The notes under the pieces: model-generated
Told to the model about the DNA's origin: nothing
Seen by the model: the letters and a program-made list of their open reading frames with translations, nothing else
The model's database searches: none
Shown here: piece by piece, positions 31,255 to 42,921 of the stretch
How positions within the stretch are numbered: the stretch's first letter is position 1
Layout: every line of letters begins with the position of its first letter
Origin: Litoditis marina
Lineage: Eukaryota > Nematoda > Chromadorea > Rhabditida > Rhabditidae
Reading direction: 5' to 3'
Length of the DNA: 64,000 bases
Assembly (NCBI GenBank): GCA_964036275.1
Contig: OZ038434.1
Span: forward strand, 11,869,759-11,933,758
Program-made: the position numbers and the translations under genes

Positions 31255-32685
31255 TTTGAATACTAATCATATCTTCGAAATGACCTAAGCAGAAAAGTTG
31301 ATCTACGTAACGCAGTCGACACATACGAGATACGACCACATTTCAAGATGCACACGCTACTACAAAACAAAATACACTGTTTAGTTTTGTGTCTATCACC
31401 GTCCACGCAACAATATTTGTATACAGTACAGTCGTCCTGTTTGTATCTTGCTCAGTTTGTATTCATGTAACTGAAAACTCTTTGAATAATAATGTTACTA
31501 AAAGTAAAACCCCAGTAAAAACTATTTGAAAACTCAAACCATTCTCAAAGTCATACCTCTTTAGCAGCTGCACGATTTTGGAAGCACATTGATTTGATTA
31601 TTTCAGTTCCTTCTTCTGTGATACCAACCGCTTTCGTGAAAATCTGTAGAGAAATGAGTTCAAAGGTCAAACGGCTGGCAGATGGCTTAAATCTAAAACG
31701 TGGCTGCCTGTATGTATGTCACCAAACCATGGTTTCTCGAAACTCATATGATACTGTGATTCACGTGAATAAAATGATAATAGTTGTGTAAAACAGTAAA
31801 ACAAAAAAAACATACTTCGGCAGCTTCATCATATTTCTTAGCCGAGAACAGTTTGTTGCCTAACTGTTTCAGCTGTTCGACGGTGAGGTTATCCGGAGAG
31901 GTTGTCAGATCCTGGAGAGATAATTAAGTTAGATAATGTTAACATAACCAACCACCTACAGAATCAAACAAATTGTGTGCAGCGCGCTGTCAACAGTTCA
32001 AAAACGTCTGACAGGGTTCTAGATGTATTTATATGGGTTGTTCTGCAGTCCAAACCACTAGAAGGAAGGAAAAATTATATATTTGATGGGTGTTCAGTAG
32101 TTCAGCTAACCACATCAACTAATATGTTGACCATTAACAGAGTCCCCATCTAGTAAAGGGTGCGGTCATACTTCGAGCCCCCAGATTAGAAGGCAGCGGC
32201 CCGAAGGTGCAAACTATAGGTATCGATTGAGCCTCTCGAGCACCTGTGTGCTCAATCGATACGCCTAGTTCGCACCTTCAGGCCGCTGCCTTCCAATGTG
32301 GAGGCTCGTAGTATGACTGCAGCCTTAACTGCGCATTTCTCTCGAAAGCGTTGTAAAAACCGATTTAAAAGTGGTAGACAACATATGGTTTACTGGTTGT
32401 TTCAAACCCGAGTAATGTTTACCTATTGTTATTTGATGGTCCTGTAAGCTCGCCTAACTAACTTGATAATTTCATGTTTTGATACCTTTTTATAGCATAC
32501 ACATCCGCCGCAGAATGGTTTTTAAAGCCAAAGAACATAATGTGTGATTGAGCAAAACTAACTACTTTCTTGCCGTGTTTTCCTTTATTGTTTGATAGTA
32601 GATAGTAAAGACCAACGGCTCCAGCTGCGCCGAGAGCTCCGGCGAGAACCGCCTTTTTGACCCATTGAGAATTATCTGATGACAT
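24597..32685 (-). CDS. TOMM70: TOM70 mitochondrial import receptor (TPR protein)
   Basis: Outer-membrane receptor that takes chaperone-bound precursors to the TOM pore. Fifteen minus-strand exons: 32685-32563, 31911-31816, 31643-31557, 31056-30918, 30651-30500, 30231-30152, 29904-29856, 29162-29067, 28995-28942, 28867-28731, 28412-28269, 27974-27830, 27644-27547, 25025-24891 and 24747-24597. They give about 561 residues. Residues about 9-31 form an N-terminal membrane anchor (AVLAGALGAAGAVGLYYLL) before a lysine-rich linker. TPR units follow, e.g. LKQLGNKLFSAKKYDEAAE, and CIEALKLNPAYGKAFWRKA in the clamp domain that would bind Hsp70/Hsp90 tails. The C-terminal half has weaker TPRs (EAIVYLEKCLALEPHHAEAN). 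The donor of exon 1 is either at 32562 or three bases earlier; the acceptor of the 28995 exon is uncertain. Introns hold element B, an M1 repeat, a tRNA-like segment and a large hairpin. The acceptor is 6 nt before the ATG. Confidence 0.88.
25095..27064 (+). mobile_element. Element B: second copy of the 2-kb foldback/3'-hairpin repeat
   Basis: Nearly identical to element A along its whole length. Foldback arms are at 25095-25246 and 25316-25467, GGCGCC modules at about 26350-26780, a GAGGGAC/GAGGGAG tract near 26800, and the 3' hairpin GAGCGC-TTC-GCGCTC at 27041-27055, then CGCGCGATT. It differs from A by small deletions in the GGCGCC part (near 26100 and 26240) and by the unit order of the purine tract. 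It lies in the long intron of TOM70 between exons 27547 and 25025, in the antisense direction. Confidence 0.8.
27476..27549 (-). repeat. tRNA-like segment abutting a TOM70 splice donor
   Basis: The minus strand reads GGTGACAGATAGTGTAGTGC, then TTAGC, and later GCCGGGTTCGATCCCCGCTG, like RNA polymerase III A and B boxes of a tRNA. The acceptor and T stems do not pair properly, so a working tRNA is unlikely. A tRNA-derived SINE head or a tRNA pseudogene fits better. Its first bases are the GT donor that ends TOM70 exon 27644-27547. Confidence 0.45.
30358..30469. repeat. MITE-like family M1, copy 2
   Basis: It starts GGGACGATTATGTGGACCAA and ends TTGGTCCAAATAACCGTCC, so the ends are inverted. 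The centre (ATGTATTGCAGTTTAAAGGACC) matches the other M1 copies, but the left half of the central palindrome is diverged. It lies in an intron of TOM70. Confidence 0.7.
31219..31252. repeat. (AT)n microsatellite
   Basis: About 34 bases of uninterrupted AT in a TOM70 intron. Confidence 0.95.
32167..32326. repeat. GC-rich perfect-stem hairpin element in TOM70 intron 1
   Basis: GGCAGCGGCC..GAAGGTGC..GGTATCGATTGAGC (32191-32232) is mirrored by GCTCAATCGATACGCC..GCACCTTC..GGCCGCTGCC (32248-32291). Outer ends GTCATACTTCGAGCC and GGCTCGTAGTATGAC extend the pairing. A 17-base centre (CTCTCGAGCACCTGTGT) is the loop. No coding potential; a MITE-like foldback is likely. Confidence 0.7.
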
Positions 32686-32691
32686 GTATAC

Positions 32692-33350
32692 CTGTAAAAT
32701 ACATAAGGTTAACCTGAGGACCGTGAAAAACTAACGTGAACAGAGCTAGAGATGTTTGAAAATTGATTTTTTAAATTATATTAATGATGAAAATTAAAAT
32801 TGATCGACAAAACTGCTGACGTGTGCTCGGAAATAGAATACGCGGCTCGTAGAAGATTTTCGCTGCCACGCCGAACTTTTCTGTCATCATAAAATTTAAA
32901 AAAAAAGTATTAATTTATATCATAATAAGTATCTTATATTATCAGTTATTCAGTTCATGTTGTTTAAATCCGCAAACAATGTGTCATTCGTCACTTTCTA
33001 GCCTCTAGCCGCCAGCTTTGCTCTTTCCTAGGACAACAATGGTTGGGACTTTCAAAATCTAAAAAGACCGACCGGCCATTGTCCGGTACTGTTCTCATCT
33101 CGAGATCGCGGAGCAACCTCTGTTCTGTTGAGTTGAGTCAAAGGGGCTGTTTCTTGTTTAAGCCGTTATGTTTATGGAGCCATGTTCAGTATTCATCTAA
33201 CCTGCTAAACTTTGCTGCTTATGGTTTAACAGTACATTTGACAAAGCAACTTGTTTTGGTTGGGCATTTTTCTAGATATGTGTCTTCTGTTCAATCCTCT
33301 GTTTCAATGAAGATTCTATATGTGCATTCATTGTATCTTTGATAATGTTT
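32692..33350. other. Divergent promoter region of TOM70 and USP14
   Basis: About 660 bp between two head-to-head genes. No gene is supported; the open frame at 33043-33342 has no splice support. Promoters for both genes presumably lie here, but no motif could be assigned. Confidence 0.5.
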
Positions 33351-33353
33351 CAG

Positions 33354-36300
33354 ATGCCGGCTGTTACTGTGAAATGGGGCAAGGAAAAACTCGATGTTGA
33401 TGCCAATCTGGATGAAGCTCCCATTGTTCTCAAGGGACAACTGTTTGCGATGACTGGAGTTGCCCCCGATCGACAGAAAATCGTTATCAAGGTATTATTT
33501 TCAGTTCAAATAAATTATTGTAACCGGAAGATTGTTGTTATCAATCTTTCTCGGAACCAGGAAACTGTATTCCTTGCGTAGAGCACTGCGTGGAAGAATA
33601 TGTCATGTATTTGGAGAAACAATGAACATATCCATCATGTCTAGCCATGCTGTGAGAGAGAATATCTGCAGAGTATTTCTTTCAGGGAAAGACTCTGGGA
33701 GATGATGTCTGGAACGGAATATCATTGAGCGAAGGTGCCACCATAATGATGATGGGAAGGTAATACTAATACATATTACATAATACATACGTTATAGACC
33801 TTTAATCAGTAACACATTAATTAGTAAGCAGTTTCAAGCAGTTTAACTTGCAGGGTCAATTCATTACTAGGGGCGACCGTATTATAATGCATCAGTAATG
33901 TGTTTATCCGGAACAAACTAGTTGCACAACTGAATCTTAAATTCTTTAAGTTTTTTTCCGCGATTTTAGTTCAAAGAGCGGCAAAATAGGTCAATGTTGT
34001 GGAGAATAGTAATTTTGGCTGTTCAAGTATGCGTAATGCGGGGAACTGAAAGTTCAATGAGATTTGATTTGAGTTTTGCGTAGCCGAACATTGTCGTTTT
34101 AGTGCTACGGCCGTGCCTGTTGCGCCCGCACCAGAAACTCTGAATGACGCCAAGCAGTCGGGAGAGGACGCCAAGAAGATTGTCAAGATGCCTCGTGGAC
34201 TGACTAACCTCGGCAACACCTGTTATATGAACTCTGTCCTCCAAACCCTCAAAGTGAGAACATTTGTCAAAAAAATAGATAATTAGTTGAATAATTAGCT
34301 AAACTCATTTTCTATCATTTATAAGTTTACTTATAAGCGTTGTTTACATTAAATTTAGAACGGGGACTATCAATGATCTTTCTACCTTTCTAGAGTAAAC
34401 GATATGTCGGTCGAATAGTGAACATGATCATACGTACATCCCAATAGCATCTCTTTTTGTTGTGTAGTTATTGCAACTAATACTTTCAGACCGTTCCTGA
34501 GCTGCGAACAGCCCTGAGTGAAATGCAACCTTCGGATGGAGAAGGAGGAGGAGTTTCAGGTAAGCAAATCTCGAATCCTGAAATCATCAACAATTCAAGG
34601 CTCGTTTAGGTGACTTGGAGTTTGGAGTAGTTGTCATCATTTTCACAAGTGGTTGATGCGGTTCCAGTGAAAAGTAGAAGCAGTGATTTGCTTACCTTTG
34701 TTTGCAGCCTGCAAATTGCAGGTGATACGCTGATTTTAAAGAAAGCATGATTCAAACATTTACCAAACCAAAATAAGGGGGAAACTCGAATAAGCATAAA
34801 AACCCGTTAAGATTGCTGATAAGGAAGCGACTTGGTTTTGATAAATGATGATAAAATCTGAGTGAATACTACCCACTTCATGCTGATGGGTCAGGTCCTT
34901 CGGGCATTGGGCTACCTGTAGGAGTGAAGATTTACATATTTTCAGCCAATATCACCAAGGCTGTGAAAGGACTCTTCGAAAATTTAAACAATGAGAGTGC
35001 CAGTGGTGCCGCTACCCCCCTTATGATGCTGCAGGTAACTAGCTCTATATCGATTAGATTGATGATATGTTTACGTGCAAACATGATGAACAACAAAACA
35101 GATCAAACTTGTGAGCGGAAATGAAAACGTTCTCATCCAATTTATAGAGATTCAGGTTGTTTCAGTTGAATGTACGAAGTCTTGTGGCAATCAGTTTTTG
35201 CGCAACTTTCGGATTTGTATTTACCGTTTTTCTAGTTGAACTGATCTTTAATTACTGTTTATTTCAGATGTTGCACATGGCCATGCCCCAATTCGCCGAA
35301 AGAAGCAATCATGGTGGCGGCTACCAACAGCAGGATGCGAACGAGTGCTTCACAGAACTGCAGAGAATGTGTCTCGCCGGGGTGTGCGGCCGGAAAAGTA
35401 GGTTTTATCCCTGTACATATAAGACGCTGCAATCTAAATAAATCTCAGAATCTATTTTTTCTCGAGAAAGAAATATTTTCTGGGAAAGAAAATATTTCAC
35501 TTTTTGATGCAAACTTTATCCACGATTGCTTCAAAAGATTAATTTTTCATGTCCCAAGATTTCAATCATTGAAAAGATGGGATCCCACTTTATCAATCAT
35601 TGAAAAAATGGGATCCCACTTTATCAATCATTGAAAAAATGGGATCCCACTTTATCAATCATTGAAAAAATGGGATCCCACTTTATCAATCATTGATAAA
35701 TTGGGATCCCACTTTATCAATCATTGATAAATTGGGAAAGCTTATCTATAGTTGCTGAGTACAACTTTCAAAATCAGCTTACACTTCTCGCGCGAACGAA
35801 TACTCATTCAGTAATGCACGTTCTCGGCTGCGCCGTATCTAGTATGCGAGGTTTTTCAGACGATAACTGTCTCTGCATCTCTGTCTCGTGTTCTCGCGGG
35901 AGCTGTAACTAAGCATTAGTACACGGAAAAATGAGAGGCGCAGAGAAAGGGGCGCCGAGACAAATACGCTAAAATAATACCAATACCAAATACGGCGCAG
36001 CCAGGTACGCGCCTCGTGTTGCGTTTATATCCGCGCGAGGGCTTTCAAAGCACCACTTGAAGTGGAATTCATAGAAATGGGATCCCAAAATATCAATCAT
36101 TGAAAAAGTGGGATCCCAAAATATCAATCATTGAAAAAATGGGATCCCAAAATATCAATCATTGAAAAAATGGGATCCCACTTTATCAATCATTGAAAAA
36201 GTGGGAAATATTATTTTCATGTTGATATGCCTCCCAAAACCAACTTTTTTCCTCAAAGGTTCGAAAACTGGGAATTCAAAAAGTTCGGTTCCCAAATAAT

Positions 36301-39237
36301 CAACGAATTTCAAACGTTTTCGACTTTCGAGAAAAATTTAGATTGCAGAGTCTTATATAAAACGATTTCAACCATGCAAAAGCAAATGTCTCACATAATA
36401 ACTTGCCTACCTAACTACCTACGAAAAACAAAAAAACTGTGTTATAAGTCCTAGCGACTTGGATGAATAGGTTTAGGTCAGGAGAACTAAAGTTTACAAG
36501 CCGTCCTTATTGTATCTATCTCATTATACTATCACTATCATTAGGAAACATGAAAGTGTTAGGGGTAATTTGTTGTGAATTACGCAGTAAATTCTGGAAT
36601 ACACCACAAACGAAGCTGATTATCTTCATCTTTTTACAGATGCCTCTGTGCCGGTTGGCGAATATTTCCGCGGCCAGTACAGCGTCACTCAGAAATGTCT
36701 GGAGAGTGACGAAGAACCTATTCAGACCACGAGTGAAAACTTCTTTCAGGTGAACCAATATAAATCAGTTTATAACATTTCAAATTGCAACAGCAGTGAA
36801 TTCTACCAGCTACCAGCCGTATCTTCAACATTGGTATAATTCCGATTGAATGACTCAACTTGAATCTTTTTTCATCCATGAGGCGTTTTCCTGTAAGTTT
36901 CATTAATTTTTTTCAGCTCTCCTGTTTCCTTTCCACGGAAGTGAAGTATATTCAAACTGGTATCAAAGAGAAGCTCACCGAGGAGATTGAAAAGAACAGT
37001 TTAAAGTTAGGACGTAACGCGAAATGGCAGAAAAAGGTGGGCTTGTTTTATTTTCATCTATTCTACTATTCCACACCATCTTCATCTTTAAAAAGGACGC
37101 TATGCTGTTGATTTCAATATATCAAACGTTGTAAGTTTTCACTTCTAACTAAGATTCAAATTTTGAGTTAGGCTCTTGAATTTGGTTTGCTTTTCGGCCT
37201 TTTTGGAGTATGAATGGGTCGTGATGGTGAATAGTGAAAAATAAACTTAAAAAAGTGATGATACATAGGTTTGTGTGTTTATAATGTCTAAAGTTCCATT
37301 GGTTTTGTTTCGTGGCAGCTTCATGTTTGGGAATGATTTAATGAATGAAAACTAGTACAGGCGCTGATCAACCGATTGCCAGCCTACGTCTCTGTGCAGA
37401 TGGTCCGCTTCTTCTACAAGGAATCGAGCAAGGTGAACAGAACTGGGTATTTCTATTGCTTTCTATAACATTTGGGTGCGATACCTCGCTTATCTCACCG
37501 GGGATTCTAGGTTTTCCTTAGCTATGCTAGGAGGACCCATAGCTATAACTTCACGCAAAAACTCTCCGGTTTAGGCTAGAGCTAGAGCACGGAAAAATTA
37601 TCTAAAGATAATTCTGCAGACATCCGATGAGTTTGAGTTTCTTGAATACGGTTGTCCTCGTATAGAATTGTCCTACTGGAGATTATTCTTGTTAGTAGTT
37701 ATTTAGTGGATTAACTTTTTTATACGTTTTGTTTTTCCAGACAAGTGCCAAGATTCTGAAAGACGTGAAGTTCCCAATGATCCTCGATGTGTGTGACATT
37801 TGCACACCTGCTCTTCAGGAAAAGATGAAGCCTCATAGGGATGCGGTCAAGGTATGATTTTTTTTAATGCAAAGCGTGGAAAACCACTGATACACCAAAG
37901 TTCAATTTAATGAACTATATTTGATTGTACTATATACAGTACCGTCACCAATTTAATTCGTCTTGTAGTGTGGAAACTGGAGTATATTGAATAACACTGA
38001 TGTTTCAGGCCGAGGAAGACGCAAAGATTGAGAGACTGCGTCAGAAGAAACTTCAAGGAAAGGATGCCAAGGTAATTGCAAATTACAGTAGAAGAATTGG
38101 ATTAGGTTGTTGTTCTGAAAATCAATCGTGCTCATCTTCGCTTTGGCATTTTGAACTAATATAGTAATTCATCGATTTCGATAGATCTCTATTTTATTGG
38201 TTCCTCTGCACATAAATAATTAGTCATTATTACAGTCTGACGAGAAGGACGATGGCGAGCCGCTTCCGTTTTCGTTCCCGGATGATGCCGGAAGTAACAA
38301 TTCCGGCTTCTATCAACTACAGGTACTGAACAATACTGTATGGCAAGCTCATTTCACGGTTATTATTGTTGTTCACGTAAAGGTATAGCGTCTTTTTCAA
38401 AATGTGAGTGTAGTCTAGCCTGTTAATCTTTACCACTATCAACTACCATTATCATTCTTCAAGCGGTGGTTTGTATTCCTCTATTTGCTGTTCAGGGTAT
38501 CATCACCCACAAGGGACGGTCTTCGGACTCTGGCCATTACGTGGCCTGGGTTCGTCTGGAGGACGACAAGTGGGCCATGTGCGATGATGACGAGGTTCAC
38601 CCGGTTACTGCCGATCAGGTATAGCGGACAAGACATCCCATGATTCATAAGGTTATGCACCATAAAATGTGCTACGTGTTACGGGTTTTCATTGCAAGTA
38701 AATCTATATTTCTGCCAGAAATCATACTAATTCGTCATTTTAACGATATTTGTGCAGGTGTTGAGATTATCTGGAGGCGGTGACTGGCACACAGCCTACG
38801 TCCTGCTCTATGGTCCCAGAATTGTGAAGAAGTATCCCGAACTTAAGGTCAGTTGGCATATCGTTTGTTGCAGATTCAGGCACACACCAATAATGTGTGA
38901 CTGTTCTACAAAAACAACCACTTTTCCGGTTTTGTATCAAACTTGTTTGTATATTGTGAATTCTCTCGATATATCTTTATAACCCTTCTGTTAACCTTAA
39001 CATATGCACTGCACAGTTTTTGTTCCCCATTGTGCGAGTGTCCCGCTGAACTGTTTTCGGCATATTTTTGTGAGAAAAGAGGCAAACGCTCTACAAAATG
39101 GGGATAATAGTAATATGAGAAATAAAGGAAAAAATAAGAAATTTGTTCAGTCATCATTGAGGCTTTATATTCAGGCGGAGAAGGAGAATGCTGCTGCTGC
39201 TGCTGCTGCTGGGGAAGAAGCCATGCAGACCAACTGA
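33354..39237 (+). CDS. USP14: Proteasome-associated ubiquitin hydrolase USP14
   Basis: Trims ubiquitin chains on substrates held at the 19S proteasome. Fifteen exons: 33354-33491, 33686-33759, 34103-34253, 34490-34559, 34946-35034, 35268-35397, 36640-36749, 36917-37036, 37361-37432, 37741-37851, 38009-38071, 38236-38322, 38496-38618, 38758-38847 and 39175-39237. They give 496 residues (human 494) with matching phases. Residues 1-70 form the ubiquitin-like domain that docks on Rpn1 (VTVKWGKEKLDVDANLDEAP, GKTLGDDVW). The catalytic cysteine is C111 in GLTNLGNTCYMNSVLQTLK. The histidine box is SDSGHYVAWVRL (H about 419), with WAMCDDDEVHPV after it. The last exon encodes seven alanines. The ATG lies directly after a TTTCAG, so the first base of the message after trans-splicing would be the A of ATG. 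AATAAA is at 39436-39441. Intron 6 holds a 944-bp inverted-repeat element. Confidence 0.96.
35417..36360. mobile_element. Element D: inverted-repeat element carrying palindromic 31-bp satellites
   Basis: The ends ATATAAGACGCTGCAATCTA (from 35417) and TTTAGATTGCAGAGTCTTAT (to about 36357) are inverted. Inside, two tandem arrays of a 31-bp unit lie at 35573-35740 (about five units, GGGATCCCACTTTATC then AATCATTGAAAAAAT) and 36077-36208 (about four units, mostly GGGATCCCAAAATATC). Each unit holds two palindromes, GGGATCCC and TCAATCATTGA. The centre (35785-36060) is GC-rich, with GGCTGCGCCGTAT inverted at about 35990. No open frame of note; non-autonomous DNA element by inference. It lies in USP14 intron 6. 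Confidence 0.7.
37474..37510. repeat. Degenerate copy of the GGTGCGATACC repeat
   Basis: GGGTGCGATACCTCGCTTAT, then CACCGGGGATTC, resembles the repeat at 15859. It lies in USP14 intron 9. Confidence 0.35.
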
Positions 39238-39981
39238 GAAGCAACATCACTTGATGTCTCCGAAGTCCTTGTTCATTGCGTAATTGACCGCTTCTGGTAT
39301 TCATCATTCAACATACCCGTACCTACTTTTATTTAATACCACAGTTATCCTGAGAGCTGCATGTTTGTGTCTCATATTTATTGTTTTATACATGTCATGA
39401 TATTCGGTGGATGAAACGAGTATGTGCTAATTATAAATAAAGTTGTTTTTGGAATGGATTTTTTTTTGTTTTTTTTTGGTACCATCCAAATCATTCTATC
39501 GATAAGTTTGTATGCTTTTTGCGGTTAGTCGTAGACAGAAATGCACCAGGATTGATCTATGTTGAGAGCTTCCTCCACTTTGAATTTTGGAATTAAAGTA
39601 AAACATTCCAAAGCGGGTATTTGCAGTATATTCAGAAAATGTGGAGTGCACTGGTATAGTTTATTTCACTCGTACGTGCACCCCCGCAGTATGTTGAACG
39701 TTTAATTGATACTGAAGAACAGATTACAAGTTTCAATTCATAGTATGCGAGTCCGTGTAGGAATGATAAGAACTATCACGCGGCCGTGTCATTCACAAAC
39801 TCAACTACTCAACCTCAAGTTGGATATAAGCCGTTTGTATTTGTAGTTTGATCCCTTTCGGTCACACCCTATAAGAAACGTGGAATTTTGATTGCTTTTC
39901 TCACTACATTTAGTTTTGTAAAAAAAAAGAGAGATTGTTCACTGAATAAATGAAATTGTGTTATGTTTAGTTTGTCTGCAG
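39238..39981. other. USP14 3' region and DHDDS upstream region
   Basis: USP14's AATAAA (39436) is about 200 bp after its stop. A single M2-type end (TTTGTAGTTTGATCC) lies near 39838. No further gene. The 750-bp spacing argues against a closely packed operon between these two same-strand genes. Confidence 0.5.
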
Positions 39982-39987
39982 GTGTAG

Positions 39988-42650
39988 ATGGCAGAGAGTT
40001 CTGCGGAGTTGGAGTCTGGCTGGTGGGACAATTTGGAGAAGGAGAAGAGTTGGTGGCACCCGGTGGCCAAGAAGTTGGTCACCAGTGGACCGGTTAGTAC
40101 ATTTATATACATCTTATAACTTATATTATGCAAATATTTTATATTTGTGCTCGGTACTCGCCAGGTTATAGGAGATTCACTGGAGGTATTTCGTGGTATT
40201 GAACAATTCTTTCAGCTTTCTCATTTTTTTCCCGTTACAAAAGAAGAGAAGACAATTCCTATAAACTTTTTACAATAGTTTCGAAATGAAGACCATCCTG
40301 AATTGAAACTCTTATGGTTTCAGATACCCAGTCATGTTGCTTTCGTCATGGATGGAAATAGGAGGTTCGCGAAAACGCATCGACTAGGAAGCGCCTTACA
40401 GGGCCACATGAAGGGGTTTGAGCAGTTGGCTAAGGTGAGTGAAGTAGAGGAACAATTGATATATTGATATTCTATTTAGAACAACAGTTATAACGTCAAC
40501 CGGTTTTTTATTTCATCAGTTTACTAACCGGATACCTGTTGAAATAACCGAAGACCGAAGAAGGGTTATGAAACACCGGTTAGGTTACCGAATAAACCCT
40601 ACTACATATAGAATTTCCCGACAGTTGAAGAGTGGGCTATGTCCGACTGAATATAGTTGCTCGTTTCAGATCTTGGAGTGGTGTCGTGATTTCGGAATCC
40701 ACACAGTTACTGTGTATGCATTCAGTATCGAGAACTTCAAGCGCAGCAAGGAGGAAGTTAGTGGATTGATGGCTTTGGCCGAGGAAAAGTTCTCGAAACT
40801 GCTGGAAGAAAAGTTAGTCATTGCTCTCTTCATGATTCAAAGGAAGTATAATACGTCAAACATAGATCATTAAGTTGTGTATCCATTTTGTTCCATCATC
40901 ACTTTCTCAGTGAGGAACACTCAGCGTGTTTACTACTCAAATAATCAGTGCGTTTTTGCAGAACTAAAGATGTGAGAAAATTTCCTCTATTGGATGTGAT
41001 CTCATTTTCCATGACATAACATGTTCGTGATACTGATAGAAATATTTGCAGAGACAAACTAGAAGAGCATCAAATTTCATTCCGTTTCTTTGGAAATGTC
41101 GGGTTGCTGTCTCCGAAGTTGCGACAGTTGGTAGCTAAGATTCAACTAGCCACCAGAGAGTACACAAAGTTAGTTTTTTCTTTGTCTGTAGTGTCAATAT
41201 GTTATAAGTGTTGTTTATTCAAAATATTATCAATGAATTTCTTGGAATATTCACGCCAGCTGATTTTCCGGTCTGTGTTTGTGCAAACATATGTTGTTAT
41301 ATTACGTTCACTGAATCATTTTGTTAATAACTATAACAAACACTTTCAGAGGCACTGTGAATGTTTGCATGCCATATACATCTCGTGATGAAATGGCACG
41401 TTCTTTTGAACTTATCAGGAAGGGAGTCCAAAAGGTGGGTGATCTATTAATTTTTTGCTCATTTTCTTCTGTAGCTGTGATGACTACAACACTACCAGAA
41501 TTTCAGGCCATAACCAAATAGTATCATTCAGGAACCTTCGATGTTTGTAAGAAAATCTTCTGTTTAAGAGTACATTTTTCGTTCAATACCCTGGGGGTGG
41601 GGAACCTAGCTGTGTATTATGTGAAGGAATGATTGAATGTTCTTGAAGTCTGCGTCGGTTCCAGGGTTTGTTGGAAGAAGATCAGATCGATGAATGGCTT
41701 GTGTCGCGTTGTTTGGACAGCGGCCAGGGCAGCGACCCCGATATTCTCATTCGAACGAGCGGAGAGAAACGACTCAGCGATTTCCTGCTATGGCAGGTAG
41801 AGACAGTTCTCTGCTATATTCGTAGTGTTCTGCAGAGACTTGCTCTATGATCTATCGATCAGTCCTGGTTAGGCATCTTCTGTGAACATTGTGAAGTGGC
41901 TCGAATTTTGGGTGAGATAGAGGCACAGAGGATGCATTGGAGGAGAGAATTTTAGGGAACAATGCTGCTGCTATTAATTCAATACAACTTATTTCCTTGT
42001 TTGGTGCAGCTGTCTGAAAAGCATAGTTATATAGTATTCAACATTATAAGATGAATATAGAATATTCAAATTAAAGTGTGAAGGACATTGAGTTGCATTT
42101 CAACTTATTTAAACTGTTAACTTGTTCCAGTGTTCGTCCTCCCATATCTACTATGACGAAGTACTCTGGCCCGAGTTCACGTACTGGAATCTCTGCAAGG
42201 CCATCTTATCTTATCAATACTACCACTCATCTATTCAGGTTCCATATTTCTGTATTAGAATAATTTTAATGGCTGCAAACCTGCTGCGGGTTAAAAGGTG
42301 AAATTAGGGGAATACGTTAATTCATACTTTTACTTTGGCTGAATAGCCAGAAAAGTAAACTATTGTATCTTTCCATCAAACTCGGGGCAATTTGCCTATT
42401 TTTGAATCAAAACCGTAAGTTTGACACATCAAGATTGAGAAAGGGCTTTTGTATAGTTGTCAGAACCTAATGTTGTGATTCAGTTAGATTTACGATGAAA
42501 TTAAAATGTAAGCAAACAATTTTCCAGATGATGGGTGGTTCTGATCAGTCTAAGACACCAATTCACCGTGATTCACTAGAAGAATTTCTCAACTGGGTAG
42601 ATCAATCGAAACTACAGGAATTACAGGAATATGCTAGCCAGGATATTTAA
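39988..42650 (+). CDS. DHDDS: Dehydrodolichyl diphosphate synthase catalytic subunit (cis-prenyltransferase)
   Basis: Adds isopentenyl units to farnesyl diphosphate in cis to make the dolichol precursor at the ER, normally with the NUS1/NgBR partner. Eight exons: 39988-40092, 40324-40434, 40670-40812, 41052-41168, 41350-41434, 41665-41796, 42131-42238 and 42528-42650. They give 307 residues. The UPP-synthase marks are in order: [14 protein letters not shown] with catalytic D45, [64 protein letters not shown] and VLWPEF. The short N-terminal arm before the catalytic core is tryptophan-rich ([17 protein letters not shown]), as in animal DHDDS. AATAAA is at 42844-42849. A TCTGCAG acceptor-like site is 6 nt before the ATG. 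Confidence 0.96.
40495..40612. repeat. AACCGG/GGTTACC-rich inverted repeat in DHDDS intron 2
   Basis: CAACCGGTTTTTTATTTCAT and CACCGGTTAGGTTACC with ATGAAACACCGG form imperfect inverted segments. The text resembles the GGTAACC foldback at 2270-2513. Confidence 0.35.
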
Positions 42651-42921
42651 ACTCAGTTATAGTTTTTAGTAGTTATAGACTAGTAGACGTTATCTTTTGC
42701 TTATTTTTATTGGTTCTTTTGATTATTTGTTTCTGTTGGGACTACTGCTATTCGTTGTTAATTATTATCCCTCTGGGCCGTATCGTCTGTGATAATTTAG
42801 TTTAAAGTCTTAAATATTTTTCCAATTGTACATATTTATTCGAAATAAAAAATAAAAACAAAAGTGTTCATTATCACAACCTTACCCGAATGAAAATACA
42901 TTACCGACCACCCATGGAAAG

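Noticed and set aside
33043..33342. 99-codon plus-strand frame upstream of USP14
   Set aside because: Not needed for USP14, which starts at 33354 after an acceptor; no family likeness and no good donor at its end.
39238..39987. USP14-DHDDS operon
   Set aside because: Spacing of 750 bp is much larger than the roughly 100 bp typical of nematode operons, and USP14 has its own AATAAA.
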